A DNA stretch of 64,000 nucleotides, taken from assembly GCA_946480915.1 (NCBI GenBank), contig CAMLLO010000001.1, positions 124,001 to 188,000 on the forward strand, given 5' to 3'. The position numbers and the translations under genes were made by a program. How positions within the stretch are numbered: position 1 is the stretch's first letter; every line of letters begins with the position of its first letter. Source of the DNA: an uncultured Sphingobacteriaceae bacterium. Lineage in GTDB: Bacteria; Bacteroidota; Bacteroidia; Sphingobacteriales; Sphingobacteriaceae. Below the pieces are notes generated by a model. That model was not told where the DNA came from. It saw nothing but the letters and a program-made list of their open reading frames with translations, and did no database searches. Of the stretch, positions 56,004 to 64,000 are shown piece after piece.

Positions 56004-57467
56004 ATGAGTTTAAAATATATTGCATCTGTTCTCCTTTCAGTAATCCTGTTAACTTCTTTTAAATCGGATAAAACAGCTGAAAAGATTTATAACATTCGTG
56101 AATTCGGCGCCAAAGGCAATGGAAAAGATGATGATGCGGCTGCCATTCAAAAAGCTATTGACGCATGTTCTTTAGCAGGAGGCGGGAGAGTGATAGTACC
56201 TGCGGGAAGCACCTTTTTAGCCGGTCCTTTTAAATTGAAATCGTATGTGGACCTGCATGTTGAAAATGGTGCCAAACTTTTAGCCAATCCCGACGAAAAA
56301 GTATATACAGAAAGCGCTTTTCGCGAGAATAAAGGCGAAGGAACCATTTGGATCGGCGGAAACAATGTTACCCGGATAAGTATTACAGGCAGCGGAATTA
56401 TTGACGGGAACGGCATTTCTTTTATGGGTGCAGAACTTGAAGATTCGTACGAATTAAAACCTTTTAATATAATTGACCCACGACCACATTTATTGACCAT
56501 TGTAGGAGGTGAAAATATCAGGATAAAGGATGTTACTTTTAAAAATTCAGCGTACTGGACTGTTCACCTGATAGGCTGCAATGATGTTGCGATATCTGAA
56601 ATTACCCTTTTAAACAGCCTCAAAATCCGCAACAGCGATGGCATCGACCTCGATCACAGCAAAAATGTCCGTATCAGTAATTGTTATATCGAGTCGGGCG
56701 ATGACTGTATCTGTTTCAAAAATCGCCGTGAATATGAAGAGTTTGGCGCCTGCGAAAATATTACCGTTACAAATTGCACCATGACATCACGGTCATGCGC
56801 CATCAAAATCGGGTCAGAGAATATGGATACAATCCGGAATATTCTTGTTAATAACTGCATTATCCGAAAAAGTAACCGCGGAATTGGAATTCAAAATCGT
56901 GATGAAGGAGTGGTTAAAGATGTTATTTTCTCGAATATGATTGTAGAGGGGCATTTGTTCTCCGATGTTTGGTGGGGCAAAGCCGAACCCATTTATATTA
57001 CAGCTTATCGTCGTGCCAAGGCGAATCATAAAGATGCTAACTGGCGTTTCCCCAAAGGCGCAACTGAAGGCCGAGTAGGTAAGGTGTCGAATATTACTTT
57101 CAGCAATATAAAATGCACCAGTGAAAACGGTATTTACGTAAGCGGCGAATCCGCAGATAAGATCTCAGGAATTTATTTTGATCAGGTGGATATAACCATC
57201 AACAAAACCACAAACTTGCCTGGTGGTATTTATGATCGCCGCCCAAGTGCTGTTGAGGGAATGGTCAGAGCAAATACTTCGGGCTTTTACCTGGATAAAG
57301 CGGAGCTTGTAAGCGTTCGCAACAGCTCGGTTAATTGGGGCGAAAATCGTCCGGCTTATTATGCCCATGTTATTGAAAGTTATGGAGTAAATGGCCTAAA
57401 CATGTTTAATTTGCAGGGGAAATCGGCCTTGCCGGGAAAATTTGACGCAAAGAATATTGTAAAATAA
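56004..57467 (+). CDS. Glycoside hydrolase family 28 (polygalacturonase-like) protein
   Basis: A 487-residue exported right-handed beta-helix. The N-terminus has a weak leader (about 1-22) and then the start motif IYNIREFGAKGNGKDDDAAAIQKAIDAC. Catalytic landmarks NSDGIDLDHS and SGDDCICFK supply the three Asp of GH28. The usual GHG motif is replaced by the SRSCAIKIGSE segment, and RIK is not seen where expected (RGIGIQNR). This suggests an exo-acting or specialised subgroup rather than a standard endo-polygalacturonase. It is 2 bp after GH92 and probably cotranscribed. The likely substrate is a galacturonosyl or rhamnosyl linkage of pectin, or another alpha-linked uronic acid. Confidence 0.87.
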   Translation: MSLKYIASVLLSVILLTSFKSDKTAEKIYNIREFGAKGNGKDDDAAAIQKAIDACSLAGGGRVIVPAGSTFLAGPFKLKSYVDLHVENGAKLLANPDEKVYTESAFRENKGEGTIWIGGNNVTRISITGSGIIDGNGISFMGAELEDSYELKPFNIIDPRPHLLTIVGGENIRIKDVTFKNSAYWTVHLIGCNDVAISEITLLNSLKIRNSDGIDLDHSKNVRISNCYIESGDDCICFKNRREYEEFGACENITVTNCTMTSRSCAIKIGSENMDTIRNILVNNCIIRKSNRGIGIQNRDEGVVKDVIFSNMIVEGHLFSDVWWGKAEPIYITAYRRAKANHKDANWRFPKGATEGRVGKVSNITFSNIKCTSENGIYVSGESADKISGIYFDQVDITINKTTNLPGGIYDRRPSAVEGMVRANTSGFYLDKAELVSVRNSSVNWGENRPAYYAHVIESYGVNGLNMFNLQGKSALPGKFDAKNIVK

Positions 57468-57704
57468 GCTTCTAGAGTTTTTCGGTTTTTAGGTGATTTA
57501 GTCATCCGCTACCAATGGTTGGTCGAACGGGGCCGCGACCTCAAATCAATTATTCGGATTTGTAAGATCAAACACTGCAAAACATATCGCGACATAAGCC
57601 GCGGTCACTTCGGGTTGTGCAGAGAATGTAAAGAAAATACTCAGTCCGTTTACGATTTTCATTCTAGAAGATAGATAGGGGAAAAATTGTGTTGTAAGCA
57701 TATT

Positions 57705-59417
57705 ATGATCACAACAGCAATTAAACCGAAACAATATATCTTTCTCTTTATTTCTCTGGGACTTGTTTATGTATTGGGACTGCTTGTTCCACTTATGGAC
57801 GAGGACGCGAGTCATCATGCCGATATTGCCCTTCAAATGGTGCGTAGTCATGACTATATCCGTCTTTTAAGCAAAGGAAATGACTATCTGGATAAACCGC
57901 ATCTCCTTTTCTGGACGGCCGCGACTTTTTTCAACATGATTGGGGTTACGGCACTGGCCTACAAGTTACCTTCTTTTTTGATCACCTGTCTTGGAATCTA
58001 CTCTACCTACCGCTTGGGCAAACGTCTTTATAACGCCGAAACTGGCATGCTTGCAGCGCTGATTACCGCAAGCTCACAAGCGTTTATTCTTGCAAATAAT
58101 GATGTCCGTATGGATGCCATGCTTACCGGCTTTATAATTTTCGCCACATGGCAGCTATGTGAAGCTGTATATAGTAACAAGTGGTATAATTACGTGCTAG
58201 GAGCGCTGGGAATGGCATTGGGATTTTCGACTAAAGGAATGATCGGTGTGGCCATGCCTGCTATCGCAGTCCTTTTTTTAATCCTGTATCAAAGAAATTG
58301 GAAAAAACTGTTTAATGTCAGATGGCTTATGACTCTGTTGCTGTTAGCCATTTTCATTTCACCGGTTTTGTATTGTTATTACATCCAATTCGATCTGCAT
58401 CCTGAAAAGGAAATCAGGGGCAGTTCGCACCTTTCGGGAGTTAAATTTATTTTGTTGGGCCAAAGTGCTGAGCGATTTGATGGCGGTAGCTTTGGGAAAG
58501 GGAAAGTGAAGCCATTCTTTTTCTTTCATACTATGTTGTGGGCCTTTCTGCCCTGGGCATTTATTACCTATTATGCCATTATTTCCAAGCTGCTTTATTT
58601 TATAAAAAATGGCTTACGCTACGTTGCCGGACAAGAATTTCTTACCTTAGGGACCATACTTGTTATATTCACCATCTTATCAACAGCTGGTTATCAGCTC
58701 CCTCATTATTTAAATGTACTGTTTCCTTTTTTTGGCATTATTACAGCGAGAGCCTTGCTAGAACTGCAGTATAGCCAGTCTCGATTTGGCCATCTGAAAT
58801 TAATTCTTAAATTTCAATATATCGTAATCGGAGGCTGTATATTGGTTGCAATCGTGTTAAATACGTGGATATTTCCACTAACTTCGATTCTCATTATAGC
58901 GCTGTCGGCCTTTCTGTTAGTCGCCCTGTTTCAAAATTTAGTTAGCAGACAATCTAACCTTCAGAAAATTGTAATTGGCTCGGCCTTGAGTATTATTTTA
59001 GTGAACGTTCTTCTGAACGGTAACTTCTACCCCAAGCTGCTTCGGTATCAGGCAGGTCCAGTACTTGCCAAAGTATTAACCGAAAGAAAAATCAATCATG
59101 GTAGCGTATACAAGTTCAATACCAATAGTTATGCGTTCGATTTTTACTCAGCTAACATTTTTCCTTTTATAGAAATCGATGAAATAAGTAACAAGGCAGG
59201 GTACGGACAGGAATTATGGTTATATACCAACGACGAAGGAAAAAATAAACTGGAGCAGTTGGGCCTTCCCTTTAAACTTGTGGCAAGTTCTCTGAATACC
59301 AGCACCACAAAACTAAAGCCGAAGTTTTTAAATCCAAATACCCGAAAACAAGCCTGTGGAATTAATTACCTTATAAGAATTGAAAGCAAACGAATAGTAG
59401 CCCAAAATTCCCAGTAA
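57705..59417 (+). CDS. GT39/ArnT-like polyprenyl-phosphate sugar glycosyltransferase (membrane)
   Basis: A polytopic membrane protein of about 570 residues from ATG 57705 (an upstream in-frame ATG at 57687 is less likely). It has about 12 hydrophobic helices. The first external loop reads PLMDEDASHHADIALQM, the acidic motif after helix 1 that marks the PMT/ArnT/GT-C families, and YLDKPHLLFWTAATFF follows as in ArnT-type proteins. It probably moves a sugar from a polyprenyl-phosphate carrier to lipid A, protein or a surface glycan in the periplasm. It starts 237 bp after GH28 and is followed by unrelated genes, so a link to the sugar locus is not indicated. Confidence 0.85.
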   Translation: MITTAIKPKQYIFLFISLGLVYVLGLLVPLMDEDASHHADIALQMVRSHDYIRLLSKGNDYLDKPHLLFWTAATFFNMIGVTALAYKLPSFLITCLGIYSTYRLGKRLYNAETGMLAALITASSQAFILANNDVRMDAMLTGFIIFATWQLCEAVYSNKWYNYVLGALGMALGFSTKGMIGVAMPAIAVLFLILYQRNWKKLFNVRWLMTLLLLAIFISPVLYCYYIQFDLHPEKEIRGSSHLSGVKFILLGQSAERFDGGSFGKGKVKPFFFFHTMLWAFLPWAFITYYAIISKLLYFIKNGLRYVAGQEFLTLGTILVIFTILSTAGYQLPHYLNVLFPFFGIITARALLELQYSQSRFGHLKLILKFQYIVIGGCILVAIVLNTWIFPLTSILIIALSAFLLVALFQNLVSRQSNLQKIVIGSALSIILVNVLLNGNFYPKLLRYQAGPVLAKVLTERKINHGSVYKFNTNSYAFDFYSANIFPFIEIDEISNKAGYGQELWLYTNDEGKNKLEQLGLPFKLVASSLNTSTTKLKPKFLNPNTRKQACGINYLIRIESKRIVAQNSQ

Positions 59418-60006
59418 GGTGAGAGTTCTTTTCGGGATGGCCAGACTGCTATCCCGAGTTAAATGAGAGTAATAGGAACCAGTATTTAAGTCCGAGTTAT
59501 ATCATGCTTGACACATTATAAGGGGGAATTCAGTGGTCGAAGATATTGATTATCTTAACATTATAAATACCCCCGCAGATATCGCTCAATATGATTTCAT
59601 GCATCTGTTTGACATCGGAGAGTATATCAGGCAAAAGAAATGCTTTGACTAATCTCGTTGGTTGAAATGACTTTTCACTATACCGCTCGAGCTGTTTTTG
59701 ATAAGAGTTATAACGAAACGGTATATCTTGGTAAAAGTATATTGAGTGGGAGCGAATTGATCCACCTAACCGAACTTGTTTCCCTCGATAATATACTCAA
59801 TGAGAGTTTGGACCGAAATGATGAGACCTACTGAAACCATTGTATCAATAGTTGAAATACAAAGGCCTTCTTTTGAAAGATAATTGAGACTCGGTTTTTT
59901 AAATCAAACGACTCCTTTAATTAGCAATATGTATCATACTTACAGACTTTTGTATACGTGGAGCCAAGCATGCTAGCCTAGTTTTGTGGTATCAAAATAT
60001 AAGAAA
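59418..60006 (+). other. Gene-poor stretch, possibly a decayed gene
   Basis: 589 bp without an obvious gene. It starts with a hairpin (59432-59438 with 59451-59457) that may end the preceding transcript, though no T tract follows. Two consecutive plus-strand frames look like coding sequence: about 59533-59652 (VVEDIDYLNIINTPADIAQY and on) and the 55-codon frame listed next. They could be remains of one broken gene. Confidence 0.4.
59667..59834 (+). CDS. Hypothetical small protein (55 residues), possibly a gene remnant
   Basis: ATG-to-TGA frame beginning MTFHYTARAVFDKSYNETVY and continuing with a hydrophilic, acidic tail. Composition is that of a soluble protein and not of random AT-rich sequence. 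I recognise no domain. An adjacent open stretch upstream ends with a stop just before it, so it may be the second half of a broken gene. Confidence 0.3.
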   Translation: MTFHYTARAVFDKSYNETVYLGKSILSGSELIHLTELVSLDNILNESLDRNDETY

Positions 60007-60822
60007 ATGAAAAAGACAATTTTTATTACCGGTGCTTCCAGAGGATTTGGAAAAATTTGGGCAGAAGCTTTTTTAAAGCGCGGAGATCGGGTAGTGGCAA
60101 CCGCAAGAAATCTGGATAATTTACAAGACCTGGTTCAAAAATACGGAAATTCAATTTATCCGATTCAGCTAGATGTAACAGATAGAAATGCGGCCTTTAC
60201 TGCTACCAAACAGGCAAAAGAACATTTCGGACGTATAGATGTGTTAATAAATAACGCCGGATATGGCCTATTCGGAACCATTGAAGAGACTTCAGAAAAA
60301 CAAGCCCGGGAGCAAATTGAAACGAATGTATTCGGATCGCTCTGGCTTACTCAGGCCGTGTTACCTATCATGAGAGAACAAAAAGGCGGTCATATTATTC
60401 AAGTGTCGAGTGTACTGGGATTGGTGACAGCGCCAGTTTTGGGAATTTACAATGCCTCGAAATTTGCTGTGGAGGGCTTGAGCGAAACACTGGCTGCGGA
60501 GGTAAAAGACTTTGGAATTAAAATATCGCTAGTGGAACCGAACGGTTTTACAACCGACTGGGGCGGCACATCTGCGGAACATGCGGAGGCAATTGAGGCT
60601 TATCAGCCAGTAAAAGCGGCGTTTAACGCTGGTATGACACCCGATATTTTTGGGGATCCGGAAGCTACACCAAATGCCATTTTAAAACTGGTTGATTCAG
60701 AAAATCCTCCGTTACGCCTTTTTCTGGGCAAAGTGGCATTTCCTTGGGTTAAGCAAGTTTATGCAGATCGTTTAGCAGAATGGGAGCAATGGGAAGAGGT
60801 GGCCACGGCAGCTCACGGGTAA
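60007..60822 (+). CDS. SDR-family oxidoreductase
   Basis: Classical short-chain dehydrogenase/reductase of 271 residues from ATG 60007; a GTG at 59986 would add seven residues. Motifs are TGASRGFG (nucleotide binding, near residue 9), NNAGYG, the Ser in VSSVLG and the YNASK catalytic Tyr-Lys pair. The form MKKTIFITGASRGFGKIWAEAF is common in SDRs of soil bacteria near AraC regulators. An AraC-type regulator follows on the same strand after 70 bp and may control it. Substrate unknown. Confidence 0.9.
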   Translation: MKKTIFITGASRGFGKIWAEAFLKRGDRVVATARNLDNLQDLVQKYGNSIYPIQLDVTDRNAAFTATKQAKEHFGRIDVLINNAGYGLFGTIEETSEKQAREQIETNVFGSLWLTQAVLPIMREQKGGHIIQVSSVLGLVTAPVLGIYNASKFAVEGLSETLAAEVKDFGIKISLVEPNGFTTDWGGTSAEHAEAIEAYQPVKAAFNAGMTPDIFGDPEATPNAILKLVDSENPPLRLFLGKVAFPWVKQVYADRLAEWEQWEEVATAAHG

Positions 60823-60892
60823 AAATCAACAATCATTTAATTAACTTGCAATGCCGGTTTCATTTGGGCCGGAATTGCTTTTAGATATTAGG

Positions 60893-61783
60893 ATGAAACA
60901 CTTCAAAAGTTTGACAGAAATGCATAAAGCCAATGGTTTTGCTTTGCCAGAAAACCCATTGTTCAGTTTATATAAGTGCGATCACAGGTGCTCGGTAGGC
61001 GAAAGCGAATTCACAAGCGATTTTTACATGATTGGTTTTAAGAAGCTTAAGTCGGGCACTTTTTTGTACGGACGAACCAAGTACGATCATGATAACGGAT
61101 CGATGTCATTTGTGAAACCGCGACAAGTGGTGCAAATAAAAAACATGGAGCTTGAAGAAGACGGTTTCTTAATTTTTTTCCATGAAGATTTTTTGACCGG
61201 ACATAATCTTCATTCGGAAATTAAAAAGTATACGTATTTCGATTACGAAGTGAATGAAGCGCTGCACTTATCACCGAAAGAAGAGCAAACGATGTGGGAG
61301 TTGTTTCGGAAAATGGAAACGGAGTACTACACGAATCAGGACGAGTACAGCAGGGATATTATATTGGTACACATTGATTCAATTTTGAAGTATTCCCAAC
61401 GCTTTTACAAAAGGCAGTTTGTTAACCGGATTGAGTTTTCTGGCAAAACGGTTTCTAAATTCAATGAAGTTTTATCTTCCTATTTCGATAAGGGATTACT
61501 GCAAAAAGATGGTTTACCATCTGTGTCCTTTATGGCAGATCAGCTTTACCTTTCGCCTAAATACTTAAGTGATTTATTGAAGCAGGAGACCGGAAAGACA
61601 GCTATCGAGCTCATTCATATATTCCTGATCTCCGAAGCAAAGAATCAGTTGAAAAGTGCTAATCAAACCATAGCAGAAATTGCCTATAGCTTGGGTTTTG
61701 AAAACCCTCCTTACTTTTCGAGGCTTTTCAAGAAAGAGGCAGGAATGAGTCCGGTTCAATATAAAAAAGGGATTGTGAATTAA
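60893..61783 (+). CDS. AraC-family transcriptional regulator
   Basis: A regulator of about 296 residues from ATG 60893 (ATG 60851 would add 14 residues). The N-terminal part (about 1-170) is a cupin-like sensor, and the C-terminal 100 residues carry the two helix-turn-helix motifs (VSFMADQLYLSPKYLSDLLK and IAYSLGFENPPYFSRLFKKEAGMSPVQYK). This type is often found beside oxidoreductase genes in Bacteroidota and may control the SDR gene next to it. Inducer unknown. Confidence 0.88.
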   Translation: MKHFKSLTEMHKANGFALPENPLFSLYKCDHRCSVGESEFTSDFYMIGFKKLKSGTFLYGRTKYDHDNGSMSFVKPRQVVQIKNMELEEDGFLIFFHEDFLTGHNLHSEIKKYTYFDYEVNEALHLSPKEEQTMWELFRKMETEYYTNQDEYSRDIILVHIDSILKYSQRFYKRQFVNRIEFSGKTVSKFNEVLSSYFDKGLLQKDGLPSVSFMADQLYLSPKYLSDLLKQETGKTAIELIHIFLISEAKNQLKSANQTIAEIAYSLGFENPPYFSRLFKKEAGMSPVQYKKGIVN

Positions 61784-62032
61784 ATAATATAAGATCAATA
61801 AGGTGCCTGGCCGTTAAGGGCGGGCTGTCTCTTCCGATCTTGAATTGGGATCTGACCCAAAAGTTGTGGATGCTCTCGATTTTTTCCTTTCCTGTATGTA
61901 AAATGTTAGGAAGTAAAAAAGCTCAGACGAGCTGTCAGGACATCGCGTAGAATTTGCCTTAGATTTGAATAAGATAAGGTACGAAAAAAGCAGTGCCTCT
62001 TACGGGAATGAGCGCTACCAAATAGGTACCAG

Positions 62033-62072
62033 GTTCGGACCAAGTCCACTAATTAGTGGACTTGGTCCGAAC
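62033..62072. repeat. 40-bp perfect inverted repeat
   Basis: A 20-base arm (62033-62052) is followed without spacer by its exact reverse complement (62053-62072). No T tract follows on either side, so it does not look like a simple terminator. Confidence 0.9.
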
Positions 62073-62485
62073 GTGTCTCGAACAGGTCCCCTGCTTGGTA
62101 GGATCCTGGACATCCCCAAAATCGTTTAAGGCAATGGAAAAATGCTTTACCAGCGGGAGATGGCAATTGCCTTAGGCATAGCCATCATTGATCTAAGTGA
62201 TGCTAAATATTACCTCTTCACCGGCTTCTCCTTTGCGGATTACTACGTGCCAAGTATCCAAATTAAGGTACCGTCGCCGCTTTATATTCCTTTGTGATTA
62301 TGGGCTAGCCGTTTGAAATAATCAGAGACACCATCTGGAATTATCAGATTAAGAAGAACATGGCAGAATATGCACTAAAATTTTAAACCTCAAAACCAAG
62401 CTTTTTCCTCTTCTACTACAACTTTTGAATCTGATCCTTGAATTGTTCATTCTGCGCTACACCAAATGAATAATAATGGATTCCC

Positions 62486-62523
62486 AAAAAAAAAGGACCT
62501 AGATTTTAGAATCATAAGTCCTT
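62486..62523 (-). terminator. Terminator of the truncated tRNA-Pro gene (minus strand)
   Basis: Stem AAGGAC (62493-62498) with GTCCTT (62518-62523) and an inner GATT/AATC pair, with nine A residues at 62486-62494 that become a T run on the minus strand. It lies 10 bases beyond the tRNA 3' end. Confidence 0.7.
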
Positions 62524-62533
62524 GATATTCATG

Positions 62534-62575
62534 TCGGGATGGCGGGATTCGAACCCACGACCTCCAGCACCCCAT
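62534..62575 (-). tRNA. tRNA-Pro(GGG), 3' fragment only
   Basis: On the minus strand the sequence holds anticodon-loop bases ATGGGGT, the 3' half of the anticodon stem (GCTGG), variable region, T-arm GTGGGTTCGAATCCCGC, acceptor strand CATCCCG and discriminator A. The 5' half (acceptor, D-arm and 5' anticodon stem) is missing: upstream sequence stops matching at the first base of the loop. The anticodon read is GGG (proline). This is the shape of an integration scar, not a working gene. Confidence 0.85.
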
Positions 62576-62693
62576 AACTAGCCGATTTTGCTGTTATGTA
62601 AATTAATCTGTTAATAATCAAGCTTATATAGCTCTCCGTGGTTTCTTTAGGAACACGAAAAGGTACACGGGTAAATATAGGAATTACTCCTAG

Positions 62694-63149
62694 TTACATC
62701 AACCCCTCATCAGCAAAACTAAAGTAAGATTCACTAGTCAAAATGATGTGGTCATGAACTACAATATCTAACAACTCTCCTGCACCCTTCAACTTCCTGG
62801 TCAAAATAATATCTGCTTGACTTGGACTCAGATTTCCACTGGGATGATTATGTGCTAACACAATTGATGATGCTGCACTCTTCAATGCTGCTGCGAACAC
62901 TAGTTTCGGATCTGCAACAGTTCCTGACATTCCACCAGTACTAATTTCAATGATCCCTAAAACGCGATTAGCTCTATTCAGAAGCATTACTTTAAACTCC
63001 TCAACAAATTCCATTGTGTCTTGATTCCAATGCTTCTTGAGTACTTCAAATGCGTCTGCTGACTTGGTGATCTTAGGTCGTTCTGATGCTTTTACCTTTG
63101 ATTTGTAAATGAGCTGCACCTCGGCAACTTCCCATGTAGTTTGTTCCAT
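62694..63149 (-). CDS. RadC-like JAB-domain protein
   Basis: A protein of about 151 residues from ATG 63149; an upstream in-frame start at 63191 would add 14 residues. The JAMM metal motif is intact: HNHPSGNLSPSQAD (about residues 100-113 of the shorter form) with two His and an Asp, preceded by the conserved Glu in the FKVMLLNRANRVLGIIEIS strand region. The N-terminal helix-hairpin-helix of full RadC is missing, as in the short RadC-like proteins found on plasmids and integrative elements. The family is named after DNA repair, but a repair role is not established. Its location fits mobile-element cargo. Confidence 0.88.
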   Translation of the reverse strand: MEQTTWEVAEVQLIYKSKVKASERPKITKSADAFEVLKKHWNQDTMEFVEEFKVMLLNRANRVLGIIEISTGGMSGTVADPKLVFAAALKSAASSIVLAHNHPSGNLSPSQADIILTRKLKGAGELLDIVVHDHIILTSESYFSFADEGLM

Positions 63150-63427
63150 ATTCGTTTGAATTAATTTGGAACTCTCCTGAGCTTTAGGCAATCAAGTCCA
63201 AAAGGAAACGATATAAATGGATTGTGAAGGGGCTTTGTGGGTTTATGCTCGGCAATCTTTTGGACGCTTCAGCAGCCTAAAGCTTAACTTTGTGTAAACT
63301 ATTAATGATAATAACCAATTGTTGTAGTCTGGTTCAATTATTATTTGTTCGTTTAATAATGTACCTTGCAAATGAGTGTGTAGCGCTATAAACTCGCCAC
63401 TGTTATCTCCTTTTAAAAAAGGAAATG

Positions 63428-64000
63428 TTATTGAAAATCTTCGATGCTTAGGTTATCAGGATCTTTGGTAATCAATGTTGCATTTAATTTTATGCGAAGG
63501 TTTTGAGATTTATCACCAGGAAATGGGTCGACTATATAAACCTCCCGGTTTTTTGGGAAATGTTTGTCGATTAAGTCATTAATCTCTGAATCACCACAAC
63601 CATAGCCTATGATAATCAAAACAGTAGAGTCTCTTAGGTTTTGTTCAAAGTGTTGGAAAATAGGCTCATAGTATGCTGGCTCTCGGTATCTAAGGATTTT
63701 TGATGTGGTTCCAGATAAGAAATCTGAATGGTAGTTTGTAAAGTCGTTATCGTATGAAAGCTCATCTTTATCGTTAAGAACTTCTTTATATAGATCTTCT
63801 AAACTAACTCCATATCTTATTTTAATGTATTCAACTGCTCCATTTTGAGAATGAAAAGGGTATTGATCGAGACTTCCATGAAGTTTGTAAAGTCTAAATT
63901 TACTTTGAAATGAATTCGTAAAATATCTAAGACGAACTTTGGATCCATCTAATTCACCATAAAAGGGAGAACCAAGCTCGGTAAATCCGTCATCAAGTTC
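63428..64000 (-). CDS. SIR2-like protein, C-terminal part (5' end outside window)
   Basis: Reading frame open to the right edge of the window and ending at 63428; about 190 residues are visible. The RLYKLHGSLDQY segment carries the LHG motif whose His is catalytic in sirtuins and SIR2-like NAD-hydrolases, and STVLIIIGYGCGDSEINDLI is the characteristic late Rossmann strand of SIR2-like (SIR2_2-type) domains. The N-terminal NAD-binding motif lies beyond the window. SIR2-like genes of this type within mobile elements are often phage-defence NADases. That role is inferred from family and place; only the domain type is supported by the sequence. Confidence 0.72.
   Translation of the reverse strand, partial: ELDDGFTELGSPFYGELDGSKVRLRYFTNSFQSKFRLYKLHGSLDQYPFHSQNGAVEYIKIRYGVSLEDLYKEVLNDKDELSYDNDFTNYHSDFLSGTTSKILRYREPAYYEPIFQHFEQNLRDSTVLIIIGYGCGDSEINDLIDKHFPKNREVYIVDPFPGDKSQNLRIKLNATLITKDPDNLSIEDFQ

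Larger units (their letters stand above)
61784..62533. other. Non-coding, decayed region between AraC gene and tRNA fragment
   Basis: About 750 bp without an intact gene. It holds a 40-bp perfect palindrome (62033-62072), short plus-strand frames that read like gene remains (for example a frame ending DTIWNYQIKKNMAEYALKF near 62385, and DAKYYLFTGFSFADYYVP near 62230) and the tRNA terminator at its right end. The remains are too short to name. Confidence 0.5.
62576..64000. mobile_element. Left end of an integrated element (runs off the window)
   Basis: Starts where the tRNA-Pro fragment is cut. Elements that insert at the 3' end of a tRNA gene leave the displaced 3' fragment at one border and restore the gene at the other, so the element extends to the right from here. 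The visible cargo is a RadC/JAB protein, common in integrative elements, and a SIR2-like gene. No integrase is visible in this part. Confidence 0.65.

Noticed and set aside
57546..57851. Minus-strand frame of 101 codons at the start of the GT39 gene
   Set aside because: Most of it is antisense to the conserved N-terminus of the glycosyltransferase. The last 38 codons lie in the spacer but match nothing I know.
62534..62575. Complete tRNA-Pro gene
   Set aside because: The 5' half, with acceptor, D-arm and 5' anticodon stem, cannot be found in the adjoining sequence, so the gene is truncated.

Overview
The window comes from a Bacteroidota chromosome, most likely a soil or plant-associated member of the Sphingobacteriaceae (Pedobacter/Mucilaginibacter-like). 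The evidence is the SusC/SusD pair, type IX secretion C-terminal sorting domains, the wealth of glycoside hydrolases (GH2, GH5, GH28, GH35, GH43, GH89, GH92) and polysaccharide lyases (PL1, PL4), AT-rich spacers without clear Shine-Dalgarno sites, and the families of regulators. The genus is an inference. Almost the whole window is devoted to plant polysaccharide and sugar-acid use.

Region 1 (1-17.4 kb) is a pectin/hexuronate block. It holds the tail of a GH5 enzyme, a YhcH/YiaL-type protein, KDG kinase and KDPG aldolase in divergent orientation, an ExuT-type hexuronate transporter, and a non-phosphorylating glyceraldehyde-3-phosphate dehydrogenase (GapN). Two giant secreted lyases follow (PL1 pectate lyase and PL4 rhamnogalacturonan lyase) whose C-terminal modules share a 425-bp perfect repeat. 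A convergent operon encodes a LacI regulator, an SDR reductase and mannonate dehydratase (UxuA). LacI-type operator-like palindromes lie in front of the LacI operon and of gapN.

Region 2 (17.5-34.8 kb) starts with an AraC regulator facing a plus-strand gene train: GH2, sugar-porter MFS, DUF5107-TPR protein, GH35, Ldh-family dehydrogenase, GH43 and a sodium/solute symporter. A histidine kinase lies beyond. The content fits beta-galactoside and arabinose side chains of pectin or arabinogalactan.

Region 3 (34.9-57.5 kb) is the most unusual part. A nine-gene minus-strand train runs from myo-inositol oxygenase through SusC, SusD, a purple-acid-type phosphatase, a NagX/HGSNAT-like membrane glucosamine acetyltransferase, a sodium symporter, GH89 alpha-N-acetylglucosaminidase, GH92 alpha-mannosidase and GH2 beta-galactosidase. 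Opposite it sit a LacI regulator and a GH92-GH28 pair. The same 20-bp operator-like palindrome precedes both the divergent MIOX/lacI start and the GH92-GH28 pair. I propose that this is a utilisation locus for glycans built on glucosamine and inositol (GIPC head groups or GPI-type glycans), with inositol converted to glucuronate and fed into the Region 1 pathway. This is inference from gene content.

Region 4 (57.5-64 kb) holds a GT39/ArnT-like membrane glycosyltransferase, an SDR/AraC pair and a gene-poor decayed stretch with a 40-bp perfect palindrome. It ends with a 3' fragment of tRNA-Pro(GGG), cut in the anticodon loop, that looks like the attachment-site end of an integrated element. The visible part of that element carries a RadC/JAB protein and the C-terminal part of a SIR2-like protein that runs off the window.
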